A DNA stretch of 64,000 nucleotides from Novosphingobium sp. 28-62-57 (lineage in GTDB: Bacteria > Pseudomonadota > Alphaproteobacteria > Sphingomonadales > Sphingomonadaceae), in assembly GCA_002256985.1 (NCBI GenBank), contig NCGO01000004.1:186001-250000 (forward strand), given 5' to 3'. Made by a program: the position numbers and the translations under genes. The notes beneath the pieces were generated by a model. The model searched no databases. It was given only the letters and a program-made list of their open reading frames with translations, and was not told the DNA's origin. Shown here piece by piece: positions 25,946 through 33,819 of this stretch (the first letter of the stretch is position 1; every line of letters begins with the position of its first letter).

Positions 25946-25968
25946 TCTAGATTTCATATTCAATGAAA
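25946..25968. promoter_or_regulatory. Single TCTAGA core plus inverted repeat before TonB receptor
   Basis: The 283-base gap 25764-26046 holds TCTAGA at 25946-25951 followed directly by the inverted repeat TTTCAT-N5-ATGAAA (25952-25968). Otherwise the gap shows only AT-rich sequence suited to a promoter. The core matches the paired elements at mhpD and the extradiol dioxygenase, but no clear second half is found here. Confidence 0.35.
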
Positions 25969-26046
25969 CCGTCTGCTGCGCAATTCGATCTTCAGCAATG
26001 AAATTCGAAGCAAATCCGGACGAACACATAAGCAATCGGTTCAACA

Positions 26047-28572
26047 ATGAACCGCATTCGAAAAACGCAATCTATGGTGGGGTGGATGCTGATGAAGCTC
26101 AATTTGAAGAGTCTTGCTCGAATTGGAGCGAGTGGCGGGGCCATGATGCTGGCATGGGTGCATTCTGCTGCCCTGGCGCAGCAAAGTGAGGCACAGAGCG
26201 AGCCGACGGGCAATACCGGGATCGCCGAAATTGTCGTCACCGCCCAGCGTTCCGAAACGAAACTGCAGGACACGCCGCTGTCCATCGTCGCAGTCGGCGG
26301 GCCAGAGCTTCAGCGTCAGGGCACCGATAGCCTGAGCGGCTTTGACACTTTCGTTCCAAACGTGACCATCGGTGGAACGGCCGCACAGGGCAACGCGATC
26401 ATCAATGTCGCGATCCGCGGCATCGGCGGCGCGCCGCAGGGCTTCATCACGCAGGAAGGCGCGGTGGGCATCTATGTGGACGATATCCTGTTTGCGCGCC
26501 CCAACGGTGCACTGCTGGATCTGCTGGATGTCGAGCGGGTCGAAGTGTTGCGCGGGCCGCAGGGTACGTTGTTCGGACGCAATACGGCAGGCGGTGCGAT
26601 CCGCTATGTTACCAAGCAGCCGGTCGACAAGCTGGAAGGTTCGATCCGCGTTACCGCCGCCCAGCGTGACCGTTTCGACGTGCAGGGCATGCTCAACGTG
26701 CCGCTGACGGATACTCTGGCAACGCGTGTGTCCTTCGCCAAGAGAAGCCGCGATGGCTATATCCGCCGCATCATTGATAACACCAAGGTCGGCGGTGGTG
26801 ATTCCACCACGCTGCGTGGGCAATTGCGCTGGCAGCCGACCAGCCGGCTCGACATCGGACTGTCGGGCGACATCATCCGCACCAGCGACAACGGTCAGCC
26901 TTCAACTTCGACCAACTTTTCACCGACTGACCTTTACCCTGCTGCGCTCTATGGCGTGGCCATCCCCGGCGATCCGCCGCCAAACCCCAATGCATTCAAC
27001 TCGCTGCGCGCTGTCGCCCCGCTTTCGGTCTCGCCGTCGGGTTATACCAATGCTGCCTCGGACTTTGCGTTTTACTATGGCCAGGTTCGCGGCAATTACG
27101 AGATTTATGGCGGCCTCCTGCCCGATGTGAACAAGTTCAGAAGCCATGGTCTGACGGGGATCATCTCCTACGAACTGACCGACACCCTGACGGTGAAGTC
27201 GCTGACCGGATATCGCGACATTTCGCAGATTCAGAACCAGGACTGGGACCGCACGCCGATCCCGTTGGTCCAGCTGAATGACACGACCGAGATCGAATAC
27301 CTGACGCAGGAACTGCAACTGAACGGATCGTTCTTTGACAACCGGTTCAAGTGGGTTGCCGGGGCGTTCTATTATTGGGACGATTCCACCAACACCCGCC
27401 GCCGGTTTGATCCTTCTGCCGGTGCAAACAGTGCCTTCAAGGGCGATGTTGGCAAGGGTTCCTTTGAATCCAAGCATATCGTCACCAAGAGCATTGCGCT
27501 GTTCACGCAGGGCAGCTTTAGCGTGACCGATGCGTTGAGCCTGACGGCCGGTGTGCGCTGGGGCGAGGATCGCAAGACCTTCACCTCGTTCCGCGAAGGG
27601 CGCGGTCAGGTCTGCCTGTCCAGCGGGGCGCAGGTTTCGGCCGTTGGCACCCCCGCCAGCTGCCCGCCCGGGTCGGTGTCCACCCCCAGTGCCCAGACCG
27701 TTTCTGGCAAGTGGTCGAGCGTTTCGCCACGCTTCAGCATCGATTATCGCTGGTCGCCAGAAGTCATGACTTATGTCTCGGCGGCCAAGGGCTACAAGGG
27801 CGGCGGCTTCAACGATGGTATCCAGACGCGGTGCTACCGTTCGCCTTTGCCAAACTGCGGTCTGAACGAGTACCTGCCCGAGAACTTGTGGACTTATGAG
27901 GCCGGCATTCGTTCCGATCTGTTCGACCGCCGCGTACGGCTGAACATCACGGCGTTCCTGACCAAGTACAAGGACCAGCAGATCCAGCTGGCTGACCCCG
28001 GTCCGCCGCCGCTGGTTTACACGGCAAACGGCGATTCCACCGTCAAGGGCTTCGAGGCCGAATTCCTTGCCAGCCCCATTCAGGATCTCGTCCTGAAGGC
28101 CAGCGTCGGTTATGTTGACGCGTCCTATGACAATGACATTCGCGGGGCCAGCGGCGCAGTGGCGGTAACGCCAGAAGTGCCGTTCTATCGCAGTCCAAGG
28201 TGGTCATACACTCTCGGGGCCAGCTACACGGTCCCTGTGAGCGAGGCTGGCGATGTCGCGTTTGACTTGAACTACGGTTGGAAGGCCCAGCAGCTCAGCT
28301 ATCCAAGCCCGACCAATTTTGTCACTCTGCCGTCCTACGGCTTGCTCAACGGGCGAATCTCGTTCGAAGCAGCGGCAGGCTGGTCGCTCGCAGTGTTTGG
28401 CAACAATCTGACCAACAAGTATTACCTGACCGGCGGCTTCGATCCCAGCGGTCCAACGACCAAGCCAACGCCGGGCCTGACCGGCGTGGCTCACGACCGG
28501 GTGTTCGGCTTCACGATGCTGGATATTGGCCGCCCGCGTGAAGTGGGCGTCGAATTGGCCTACAAGTTCTGA
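26047..28572 (+). CDS. TonB-dependent receptor (aromatic-catabolism region, first)
   Basis: A receptor of up to 841 residues. The N terminus gives an export signal (best read from the Met at 26092, with SLARIGASGG and AALAQQ), and a plug follows (EIVVTAQRSETKLQDTPLSI near residue 60; VLRGPQGTLFGRNTAGG near 168). The beta barrel ends in LAYKF. It belongs to the sphingomonad type common beside catabolic genes and probably imports the substrate of the surrounding pathway. The start is uncertain: ATG 26047 lacks a clear ribosome site, and ATG 26086 or 26092 are alternatives. A strong terminator follows. Confidence 0.85.
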   Translation: MNRIRKTQSMVGWMLMKLNLKSLARIGASGGAMMLAWVHSAALAQQSEAQSEPTGNTGIAEIVVTAQRSETKLQDTPLSIVAVGGPELQRQGTDSLSGFDTFVPNVTIGGTAAQGNAIINVAIRGIGGAPQGFITQEGAVGIYVDDILFARPNGALLDLLDVERVEVLRGPQGTLFGRNTAGGAIRYVTKQPVDKLEGSIRVTAAQRDRFDVQGMLNVPLTDTLATRVSFAKRSRDGYIRRIIDNTKVGGGDSTTLRGQLRWQPTSRLDIGLSGDIIRTSDNGQPSTSTNFSPTDLYPAALYGVAIPGDPPPNPNAFNSLRAVAPLSVSPSGYTNAASDFAFYYGQVRGNYEIYGGLLPDVNKFRSHGLTGIISYELTDTLTVKSLTGYRDISQIQNQDWDRTPIPLVQLNDTTEIEYLTQELQLNGSFFDNRFKWVAGAFYYWDDSTNTRRRFDPSAGANSAFKGDVGKGSFESKHIVTKSIALFTQGSFSVTDALSLTAGVRWGEDRKTFTSFREGRGQVCLSSGAQVSAVGTPASCPPGSVSTPSAQTVSGKWSSVSPRFSIDYRWSPEVMTYVSAAKGYKGGGFNDGIQTRCYRSPLPNCGLNEYLPENLWTYEAGIRSDLFDRRVRLNITAFLTKYKDQQIQLADPGPPPLVYTANGDSTVKGFEAEFLASPIQDLVLKASVGYVDASYDNDIRGASGAVAVTPEVPFYRSPRWSYTLGASYTVPVSEAGDVAFDLNYGWKAQQLSYPSPTNFVTLPSYGLLNGRISFEAAAGWSLAVFGNNLTNKYYLTGGFDPSGPTTKPTPGLTGVAHDRVFGFTMLDIGRPREVGVELAYKF

Positions 28573-28601
28573 GCTTTCAGAATTGGCAGGTACACCAACG
28601 G

Positions 28602-28636
28602 GGGCGGGCTTTTCGCAAAGCCCGCCCTCTTTTTTC
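28602..28636 (+). terminator. Rho-independent terminator after TonB receptor
   Basis: GGGCGGGCTTT and AAAGCCCGCCC pair in an 11-bp stem with a TCGC loop, followed by TCTTTTTTC. It begins 29 bases after the receptor stop. The ribosome binding site of the next gene starts only 6 bases beyond it. Confidence 0.9.
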
Positions 28637-28654
28637 GCAATTGAGGAGTGCGCC

Positions 28655-30127
28655 ATGCTGGATCGCCGCTTGTTCATGGCAGGAACGCTGTCGGCAGGGC
28701 TGCTAACGCGCATATCGGCCCAAGCTGAGCCGGCGATGGCTTCGGAAGACGCCATTTTGCCTTTGGCGCGGCACATGTTGCAGGCGCGGTTCGAAGACCT
28801 GCCGACCGCGGCGCTGACGACAACGCGTGCTCAACTGCGCGATGCGGTAGGAGTGGCGCTTGCGGGCCGGAACGAGGATGGCGTGCGCCAACTGCGCGAA
28901 CTGGCAGCGGATATCGGCGGCAAGGGGGAAAGCGTGGTGTGGGGCAGCGCGCTTCGCCTGCCCAGCCATGACGCCGCGCGGATTAATGCGACAATGGTCC
29001 ACGCACTGGAATATGATGACACCTTTGGTCCGGGCTTTCTGCATCCCAGTGCGATCATCTTTCCAGCAGCGCTGGCAGCAGCAGACATGGCAGGCGGTGT
29101 AAGCGGACGCGAACTGCTGACAGCCGTGACGCTCGCCAATGATATCGCCTGCCGCCTGTCGATTTCAGGGCAGCCGGGAGTCGATGGTTTTGCGATTGGC
29201 TGGCACAATACCACGCTGATTGGTTATGTGGCCTCCGCGCTGGTTGCCGGGCGCCTCTTGCGGCTGGACATGGACCAACTGGTCAACGCTGCAGGCATCG
29301 CTGCGCATCAGGCCGCTGGCAATGCGCAATCCCATATCGACAGCGCGCTGACCAAGCGGATCGGGCCGGGCTTTGCCTCGTCTGCCGGAGTCATGGCGGC
29401 GCGGCTGGCGGCGCGCGGGGTTTCGGGCCCGAAAGGGGTGCTGGAAGGCAGGAAGGGCTGGTTTGCCCAATATCACAAGGGCACCTATTCGCGCGATCTG
29501 CTGCTGGCGGGGCTGGGCCGCGACTATCCCGGTGCGGCAATGTCGTTCAAGCCATGGCCTTCATGCCGGGGATCGCACACTTCGGCCGATGCTGCGTTGC
29601 AGATTGCCGCTGCACTGGGCGGGCGCGGCACGGCCATTGGCCAGATCGTCATCCGCAATGGACCGGCCGAGTGGGGTTTCCTCAGCGCGCCGATCGAGCG
29701 CAAGCGGCAGCCGGCCACGACGGTGGAGGCGCAGTTCAGCATTCCGTGGGTGGTTGCCGCAGCATTGGCCGACGGGAAGCTGAGCATTGCCCACTTCACG
29801 CCCGAGGCCCTGCGCCGGGCCGATCTGCTGGTGATGGCGGCGCGTATCGAAACGGTTGAGGAGGCCGCTCTGGCCAATCCTGCAGGCGGGCCGGGGCAGG
29901 CGATTGTCGAGGTGACTTTGGCCGATGGCAGGGTGCTGAAGCGCCATGTTGTTGCCGCCAAGGGCGATCCGGATGTGCCGATGAGCGGACGCGAAGTGAC
30001 CGGAAAATTGGGAGATTGCCTCGACTATGCCGGGCTGGCGCCCGCGCGCCAGGCGCATTTGCTCAAGCTGCTGGACGCGGTGGACGATCTGCCGGATGTG
30101 TCCCGTCTGACCGCTGCCATGGCCTGA
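28655..30127 (+). CDS. MmgE/PrpD family protein with Tat-like N terminus
   Basis: A 490-residue protein of the MmgE/PrpD family (2-methylcitrate dehydratase, aconitate decarboxylase and relatives). Family-like segments include NATMVHALEYDDTF near residue 115 and KPWPSCRGSHTSADAAL near 310. The N terminus (DRRLFMAGTLSAGLLTRISAQA) resembles a twin-arginine export signal, unusual for a family that is mostly cytoplasmic. GAGGAG six bases before the ATG fixes the start. The substrate is unknown; it may dehydrate, isomerise or decarboxylate an acid of the pathway. The gene follows a strong terminator by 18 bases and converges with the NTF2-like gene. Confidence 0.8.
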   Translation: MLDRRLFMAGTLSAGLLTRISAQAEPAMASEDAILPLARHMLQARFEDLPTAALTTTRAQLRDAVGVALAGRNEDGVRQLRELAADIGGKGESVVWGSALRLPSHDAARINATMVHALEYDDTFGPGFLHPSAIIFPAALAAADMAGGVSGRELLTAVTLANDIACRLSISGQPGVDGFAIGWHNTTLIGYVASALVAGRLLRLDMDQLVNAAGIAAHQAAGNAQSHIDSALTKRIGPGFASSAGVMAARLAARGVSGPKGVLEGRKGWFAQYHKGTYSRDLLLAGLGRDYPGAAMSFKPWPSCRGSHTSADAALQIAAALGGRGTAIGQIVIRNGPAEWGFLSAPIERKRQPATTVEAQFSIPWVVAAALADGKLSIAHFTPEALRRADLLVMAARIETVEEAALANPAGGPGQAIVEVTLADGRVLKRHVVAAKGDPDVPMSGREVTGKLGDCLDYAGLAPARQAHLLKLLDAVDDLPDVSRLTAAMA

Positions 30128-30138
30128 TCGGTTACCGC

Positions 30139-30735
30139 TCAGGCCGGAGGCAAGTCAGCCCATGGCAGCGGCTTTTTCCATGGCACTTTGGTCCGGTCCC
30201 AGACAGAAATGCTGAACCGGGCAAAGCGCCATTCGCCGCCTTGCTTCACGCACTCACAGGTGAAATAGCCCAGGCTGCGCACGCCGCGCAGGGCCTTGGC
30301 CGTATTGGCGCTGAAATGGGTGGCATAGGCATAGACGATGCAGCCTTGCGCCGTGGTCTCGAAGCGGAACTGGCCTGCCTCGTGCATCCAGATATCATCG
30401 CCTTCGCGCTCGCGCATGGCGATCAGGGTGCGGAACCATTCGAGGATGGTTGATTTGTCGCGATAAACCTTACCCTTGCCGACAACTATGGCATCGTTTG
30501 TAAAAAGGGCGAGGAATTCCTCCTCATCGGTGCAGTCATAGGCCCAGACGTACCGGGTGAACAGGTCGGTCACCGCGGCGCGATCATCCTGCGACAGCGA
30601 AGTTTTGCGGCGGCGCGGCGTGGCAACCGCCGGGGCAACCGCTGGGGCAACCGCCGGGGCAAGCGCTGCGCCTGCGGCTGCGCCGAACCCTGCCAATGCC
30701 AGCCCGCGGCGGCTCACTTTGCCCGGACCGTTCAT
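30139..30735 (-). CDS. Tat-exported NTF2/SnoaL-like protein
   Basis: A 198-residue protein. Residues about 1-40 carry a twin-arginine signal (KVSRRGLALAGFGAA) followed by an alanine-proline-valine repeat. From about residue 50 it has an NTF2/SnoaL-like domain (VTDLFTRYVWAYDCTDEEEF, then FTNDAIVV) of the kind found in ring-hydroxylase small subunits, isomerases and dehydratases. No catalytic residues can be named. The start at 30735 overlaps the stop of the membrane-protein gene (ATGA), so the two are coupled. A second NTF2-like/DoxX pair lies divergently at 31642-32666. Confidence 0.7.
   Translation of the reverse strand: MNGPGKVSRRGLALAGFGAAAGAALAPAVAPAVAPAVATPRRRKTSLSQDDRAAVTDLFTRYVWAYDCTDEEEFLALFTNDAIVVGKGKVYRDKSTILEWFRTLIAMREREGDDIWMHEAGQFRFETTAQGCIVYAYATHFSANTAKALRGVRSLGYFTCECVKQGGEWRFARFSISVWDRTKVPWKKPLPWADLPPA
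30622..30669. repeat. Twelve-base tandem repeat in the signal region
   Basis: GGCAACCGCCGG or GGCAACCGCTGG occurs three times in a row, with a degenerate fourth copy, coding for the Ala-Pro-Ala-Val repeats after the Tat signal of the NTF2-like protein. Length variation here would not change the reading frame. Confidence 0.6.
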
Positions 30736-31388
30736 ATGCGGGACTCCACAGCCGGACTGGCAACGCGCATCAGCGCGAGCATAGTGACGAAGGACAGGAC
30801 CGGCGGCAGCCAGTCGCGTGGGGGCAGGCGGCGGTCGGCCGACCCAAGGAACCACGATGCAGCCATGACCACGGCCATCAGGCCTGCGAAGATGAGCCAA
30901 ATCGGGAGCTGGCTCGCTGACCGTTCGGCAGCGGGTGGACGCTCGTCAGCCGATTGCCATAGCCACTTTGGAGCATTGCGCGCGTTCAGCATCGAGCGAT
31001 AATAAGCGCCGTATCCCAGCAGGACCGCGACGTTGATCGCCAGCTCTTGCACCCCGGTATAATAGTGGCGGGGCGCAATCGCGCCTTCTACGAACAGGTT
31101 AAGGTAGGCGATCATGATGGTAATCGGAAACTCCATCACCGCCACCAGCGGGGTGAAGCGGTTTGCCAGTGCGAATAGTCCGAGAGTGAACTCAAGATAT
31201 TTCACCAGCGGGTAAAGGCCAATCGTGTCCAGCTCCACCATGAACCGCCCGACCGGAGAAGCGGGATTGAAGAATGCCGAGGGCACCCAGCCAAAAAAGA
31301 TATAGGCGCCGCCCGAATAGAGCAGGTGAATGGCAAAGAGGATTCTGGCGAAAGTGACAAATTGCCACTGGAGCGTTTTCGGCTGCAT
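30732..31388 (-). CDS. DoxX-like membrane protein (first copy)
   Basis: A 218-residue membrane protein with about five to six hydrophobic segments, of the DoxX-like type. Recognisable stretches are LLYSGGAYIFFGWVPSAFF near residue 25 and VKYLEFTLGLFALANRFTPL near 65. It shares these with the protein at 32712-33188 (LLFSGGRYILTG and VKYMEFAFGVMLLTNRF), so the two are paralogues. The GGGAGAAG before ATG 31388 supports the start. It is coupled with the Tat-exported NTF2-like protein. DoxX proteins are often redox-linked, but the function here is unknown. Confidence 0.7.
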   Translation of the reverse strand: MQPKTLQWQFVTFARILFAIHLLYSGGAYIFFGWVPSAFFNPASPVGRFMVELDTIGLYPLVKYLEFTLGLFALANRFTPLVAVMEFPITIMIAYLNLFVEGAIAPRHYYTGVQELAINVAVLLGYGAYYRSMLNARNAPKWLWQSADERPPAAERSASQLPIWLIFAGLMAVVMAASWFLGSADRRLPPRDWLPPVLSFVTMLALMRVASPAVESRI

Positions 31389-31641
31389 TGCTTCTCCCAA
31401 TCCGGTTCCTGCTTTGCGCAGCACGCTGGACAAGTTGGGCGCTATCGCAAACCCTAATGGACGCGCCGTCCGTTTTTCGGGCATCGCTGGCCAGCGCCGC
31501 TGTCCGGGAATCGGGCAATGCCGGGTATGTCCATTTATCGCGCCTCGGCATTGGTGCTAAGTGGCGGAATAAGAAGGACCACGCCGATGGCACTGCATTT
31601 TGCATTCGCCGTCGATGTCTTTTGCGGTCGGAGGAGGGGAT

Positions 31642-32076
31642 ATGGTTACGGTGAGCCGCAACAGCCTTAAGCTGTTGTCGATCGGGATCGGGCTGCTGTT
31701 CACCGCTGCTGTCTATTACACGATGCACTATAACCCGCGCTGGGACTGGTCCGCGCCGGGGGTGGGCAAGCTGCCGCGTGATATCATCGCGCAGTTCATG
31801 GATCAGGCCTATGACAAGGGGCAGGGCGGCACCGCGCAGCAAAGCTACTTCGCAAAAGATGCGATGGATAACGCGCCCGCAGCGGACGACCGCCGCGACG
31901 GTGCGCCGGTGCCGCACGAAATACGCGACGTGATTGCGCAGGGCATGACGGTAGCGGTCATTCACCGCATCGGACCGGCCCGAGGAAATCCGCAATTGGA
32001 CGTGATCGACGTGTTCAGGATCAAGGATGGGCGGATCGTGCGGCGGGACCGCTATCCGACCCGGTTCGCGCAGTGA
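31642..32076 (+). CDS. Membrane-anchored NTF2/SnoaL-like protein
   Basis: A 144-residue protein with one N-terminal hydrophobic segment (LLSIGIGLLFTAAVYYT) that anchors or exports it. A small NTF2-like domain follows, ending in IDVFRIKDGRIVRRDRYPTRF, a typical final strand pair of SnoaL-like folds. GGAGGAGGGG just upstream fixes the start at 31642. It begins a plus-strand operon of five genes and diverges from the minus-strand DoxX/NTF2-like pair across a 253-base gap in which I see no other gene. Function is unknown. Confidence 0.65.
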   Translation: MVTVSRNSLKLLSIGIGLLFTAAVYYTMHYNPRWDWSAPGVGKLPRDIIAQFMDQAYDKGQGGTAQQSYFAKDAMDNAPAADDRRDGAPVPHEIRDVIAQGMTVAVIHRIGPARGNPQLDVIDVFRIKDGRIVRRDRYPTRFAQ

Positions 32077-32093
32077 AGACAGGAGAAACCCCC

Positions 32094-32666
32094 ATGGCAA
32101 ATGATGGCAAGGGCACCGCAGCGAACGGATCGGTCGGCTCTGACCGGGTGGCAATTGCTCTGGATGCAGCGACCTTGTGGCGTGCGACAATCACGCTGCT
32201 GCGCCTGTTTCTGGGGGCATGGATGCTCAACAGCGGTTACAGCTATTGGGCGCAGGAATTTGGCTGGCCACCTGCCTTTCCGCAGCCGTTCGGCACTTTG
32301 CCCGCATCCAACCAGATGCTGGTGACAATGGTCGAGGTAGGTCTGTTCGATTTCGTGAAGACGGTCGAAGTGGTCGGCGGGCTCTGCCTTATCTTCGGGC
32401 TGTTCGTACCGGCGGCAACGCTGATGCTGCTGCCGGTTTCGGCGGTAGTTTTCTATAATGCGGTGTTCCTGAACCTGCGCACCGACCGCCTGTTCAGCCC
32501 GACTTACATGGGCGTTTCGTGCCTTTACATCAATGTGATCGTCGCCCTGGCCTATATCCGGCATTACCTGCCGATGCTGTCGTTGCGCTCAACGCCCGGG
32601 CCTTTGCGCGATCTGGCGCGCTTGCCGGACGTCTTCCGTCAGCCGGACCACGATCACAACACCTGA
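32094..32666 (+). CDS. DoxX-like membrane protein (second copy)
   Basis: A 190-residue membrane protein with about four hydrophobic segments. LLRLFLGAWMLNSGYSYWAQ starts the DoxX-like region, followed by FVKTVEVVGGLCLIFGLFVP, a pattern of this family. The ATG at 32094 follows GGAG by about 8 bases. The neighbours on both sides are an NTF2-like protein and another DoxX-like protein. It is more distant from the 30732 and 32712 paralogues than they are from each other. Function is unknown. Confidence 0.7.
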   Translation: MANDGKGTAANGSVGSDRVAIALDAATLWRATITLLRLFLGAWMLNSGYSYWAQEFGWPPAFPQPFGTLPASNQMLVTMVEVGLFDFVKTVEVVGGLCLIFGLFVPAATLMLLPVSAVVFYNAVFLNLRTDRLFSPTYMGVSCLYINVIVALAYIRHYLPMLSLRSTPGPLRDLARLPDVFRQPDHDHNT

Positions 32667-32711
32667 CCGATGGTGCGATGCACCGGCGCGGAACATAAAG
32701 GGAGAGTGGGC

Positions 32712-33188
32712 GTGGCCCAGAACAAGACGCTTTATTTGATCATCACGTGGATTCGCCTGTTCTTTGGCGCGCATCTGCTGTTTTCCGGCGGGCGCTATAT
32801 CCTGACCGGTTATGTTCCCGAAATTCCCGGCATTGGCGGTGAATGGGCATCAGCGAACGCTGCGATCGGGCTGTATCAAGCGGTCAAGTACATGGAATTT
32901 GCATTCGGCGTGATGCTCCTGACCAACCGCTTCGTGCTGCTCGCGCTGATCCTCGAAATGCCGGCCACGGTGAACATTTTCTGGCTCAACACGTTCATCG
33001 TCGGCATGCCGCGCCAGATGTTCACCGGCCCGCAAGAGCTGTTTCTCAACGGCGTGCTGCTGCTGGCCTACAGCGGTTACCTTGGTGCGACGCTTAAGCC
33101 CCGGCTTGAGCCGCTGTGGCTGTGGAATTCGCGCCGGGCCTACAAGGACAACTACGCGGAACAGATCCGCAGCGAGGGAGGCCTGTGA
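32712..33188 (+). CDS. DoxX-like membrane protein (third copy)
   Basis: A 158-residue membrane protein starting at GTG 32712 with GGGAGAG upstream. An in-frame ATG at 32670 is less likely because it lacks a ribosome site. It is clearly paralogous to the protein at 30732-31388: LLFSGGRYILTGYVPEIPG, VKYMEFAFGVMLLTNRFVLL and FTGPQELFLNGVLLLAYSGY align with segments there. Four hydrophobic segments are visible. The stop overlaps the start of the next gene (TGATG). Confidence 0.68.
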   Translation: MAQNKTLYLIITWIRLFFGAHLLFSGGRYILTGYVPEIPGIGGEWASANAAIGLYQAVKYMEFAFGVMLLTNRFVLLALILEMPATVNIFWLNTFIVGMPRQMFTGPQELFLNGVLLLAYSGYLGATLKPRLEPLWLWNSRRAYKDNYAEQIRSEGGL

Positions 33189-33385
33189 TGCGCAAACCCG
33201 AAATGATGGCGATCCTTGCCTGCATTCTTCTGAGCCTTGCCGTGTTCATCGGTTCGACCGGGCTGGGCTATGCCGTGTACCGTCCGCTGCGGTATTACGA
33301 CATTTTCTCGCTGGTCATCGCCTGGAGCGGCTTGGCCTTTCACCTATGGCGCGGCCGCCGCGCTGGCCAGGGGGAACAGCCATGA
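33188..33385 (+). CDS. Small two-helix membrane protein
   Basis: A 65-residue protein of two hydrophobic helices (MAILACILLSLAVFIG and YYDIFSLVIAWSGLAFHLW) with a basic tail. It starts at ATG 33188 in a TGATG overlap with the DoxX-like gene, and its stop overlaps the next start (ATGA). It is probably a subunit or partner of the DoxX-like proteins. No family is recognised. Confidence 0.55.
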   Translation: MRKPEMMAILACILLSLAVFIGSTGLGYAVYRPLRYYDIFSLVIAWSGLAFHLWRGRRAGQGEQP

Positions 33386-33687
33386 GCACACGAATTGCGC
33401 TGATCGCGGCCAACGCCGCCTTGTTGCTGGCAGGTTGCAAAGGGGGCGAGCAACCGCCCGAAAACCGCTGCGCGATGTATTGGGACTATTACTACAACGC
33501 CGGGCTGGGCAAGCCTGCAGCAGAGCGACAGAGCGCTGCTGGTGTGGAGTTTGCCGATATCCGCGCCATCGTAAAGGCCGATCCTTCGCCTAAGACCAAG
33601 GTTTGCCAGAAGATCCTGAACGATGCTTTCCCCGGCGATCCGGCCTTGCAAGGCGTGACCGGCCCGATCCCTGCGGCCAACCGCTAG
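33382..33687 (+). CDS. Small lipoprotein
   Basis: A 101-residue protein with a lipoprotein signal ending in the lipobox LLLAGC, so the mature N terminus is a lipidated Cys in the periplasm or outer membrane. The mature part begins KGGEQPPENRCAMYWDYYYN, has three further cysteine or aromatic-rich spots and ends with GVTGPIPAANR. Its coupling (ATGA) to the two-helix protein makes it the last gene of the membrane operon. Function is unknown. Confidence 0.6.
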   Translation: MSTRIALIAANAALLLAGCKGGEQPPENRCAMYWDYYYNAGLGKPAAERQSAAGVEFADIRAIVKADPSPKTKVCQKILNDAFPGDPALQGVTGPIPAANR

Positions 33688-33771
33688 AGCACACTGACCT
33701 GCCTCTGAACTCGGGAAGTCCGCTTCTCGGACAGCATGTCTGAAAAACACGCACGGCCTCATTTTTGATTA

Positions 33772-33792
33772 TCTAGAATGGAGAATCTAGAG
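33772..33792. promoter_or_regulatory. TCTAGA pair upstream of the extradiol dioxygenase
   Basis: TCTAGA at 33772-33777 and TCTAGA at 33786-33791 are exactly 14 bases apart, as in the mhpD/IclR gap. The pair lies 28 bases before the dioxygenase start at 33820. TAGAAT at 33774-33779 could also be a -10 element, in which case a bound regulator would block the promoter. Confidence 0.6.
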
Positions 33793-33819
33793 TATTCCCG
33801 TTTCAGGGAGAAACGTGCG

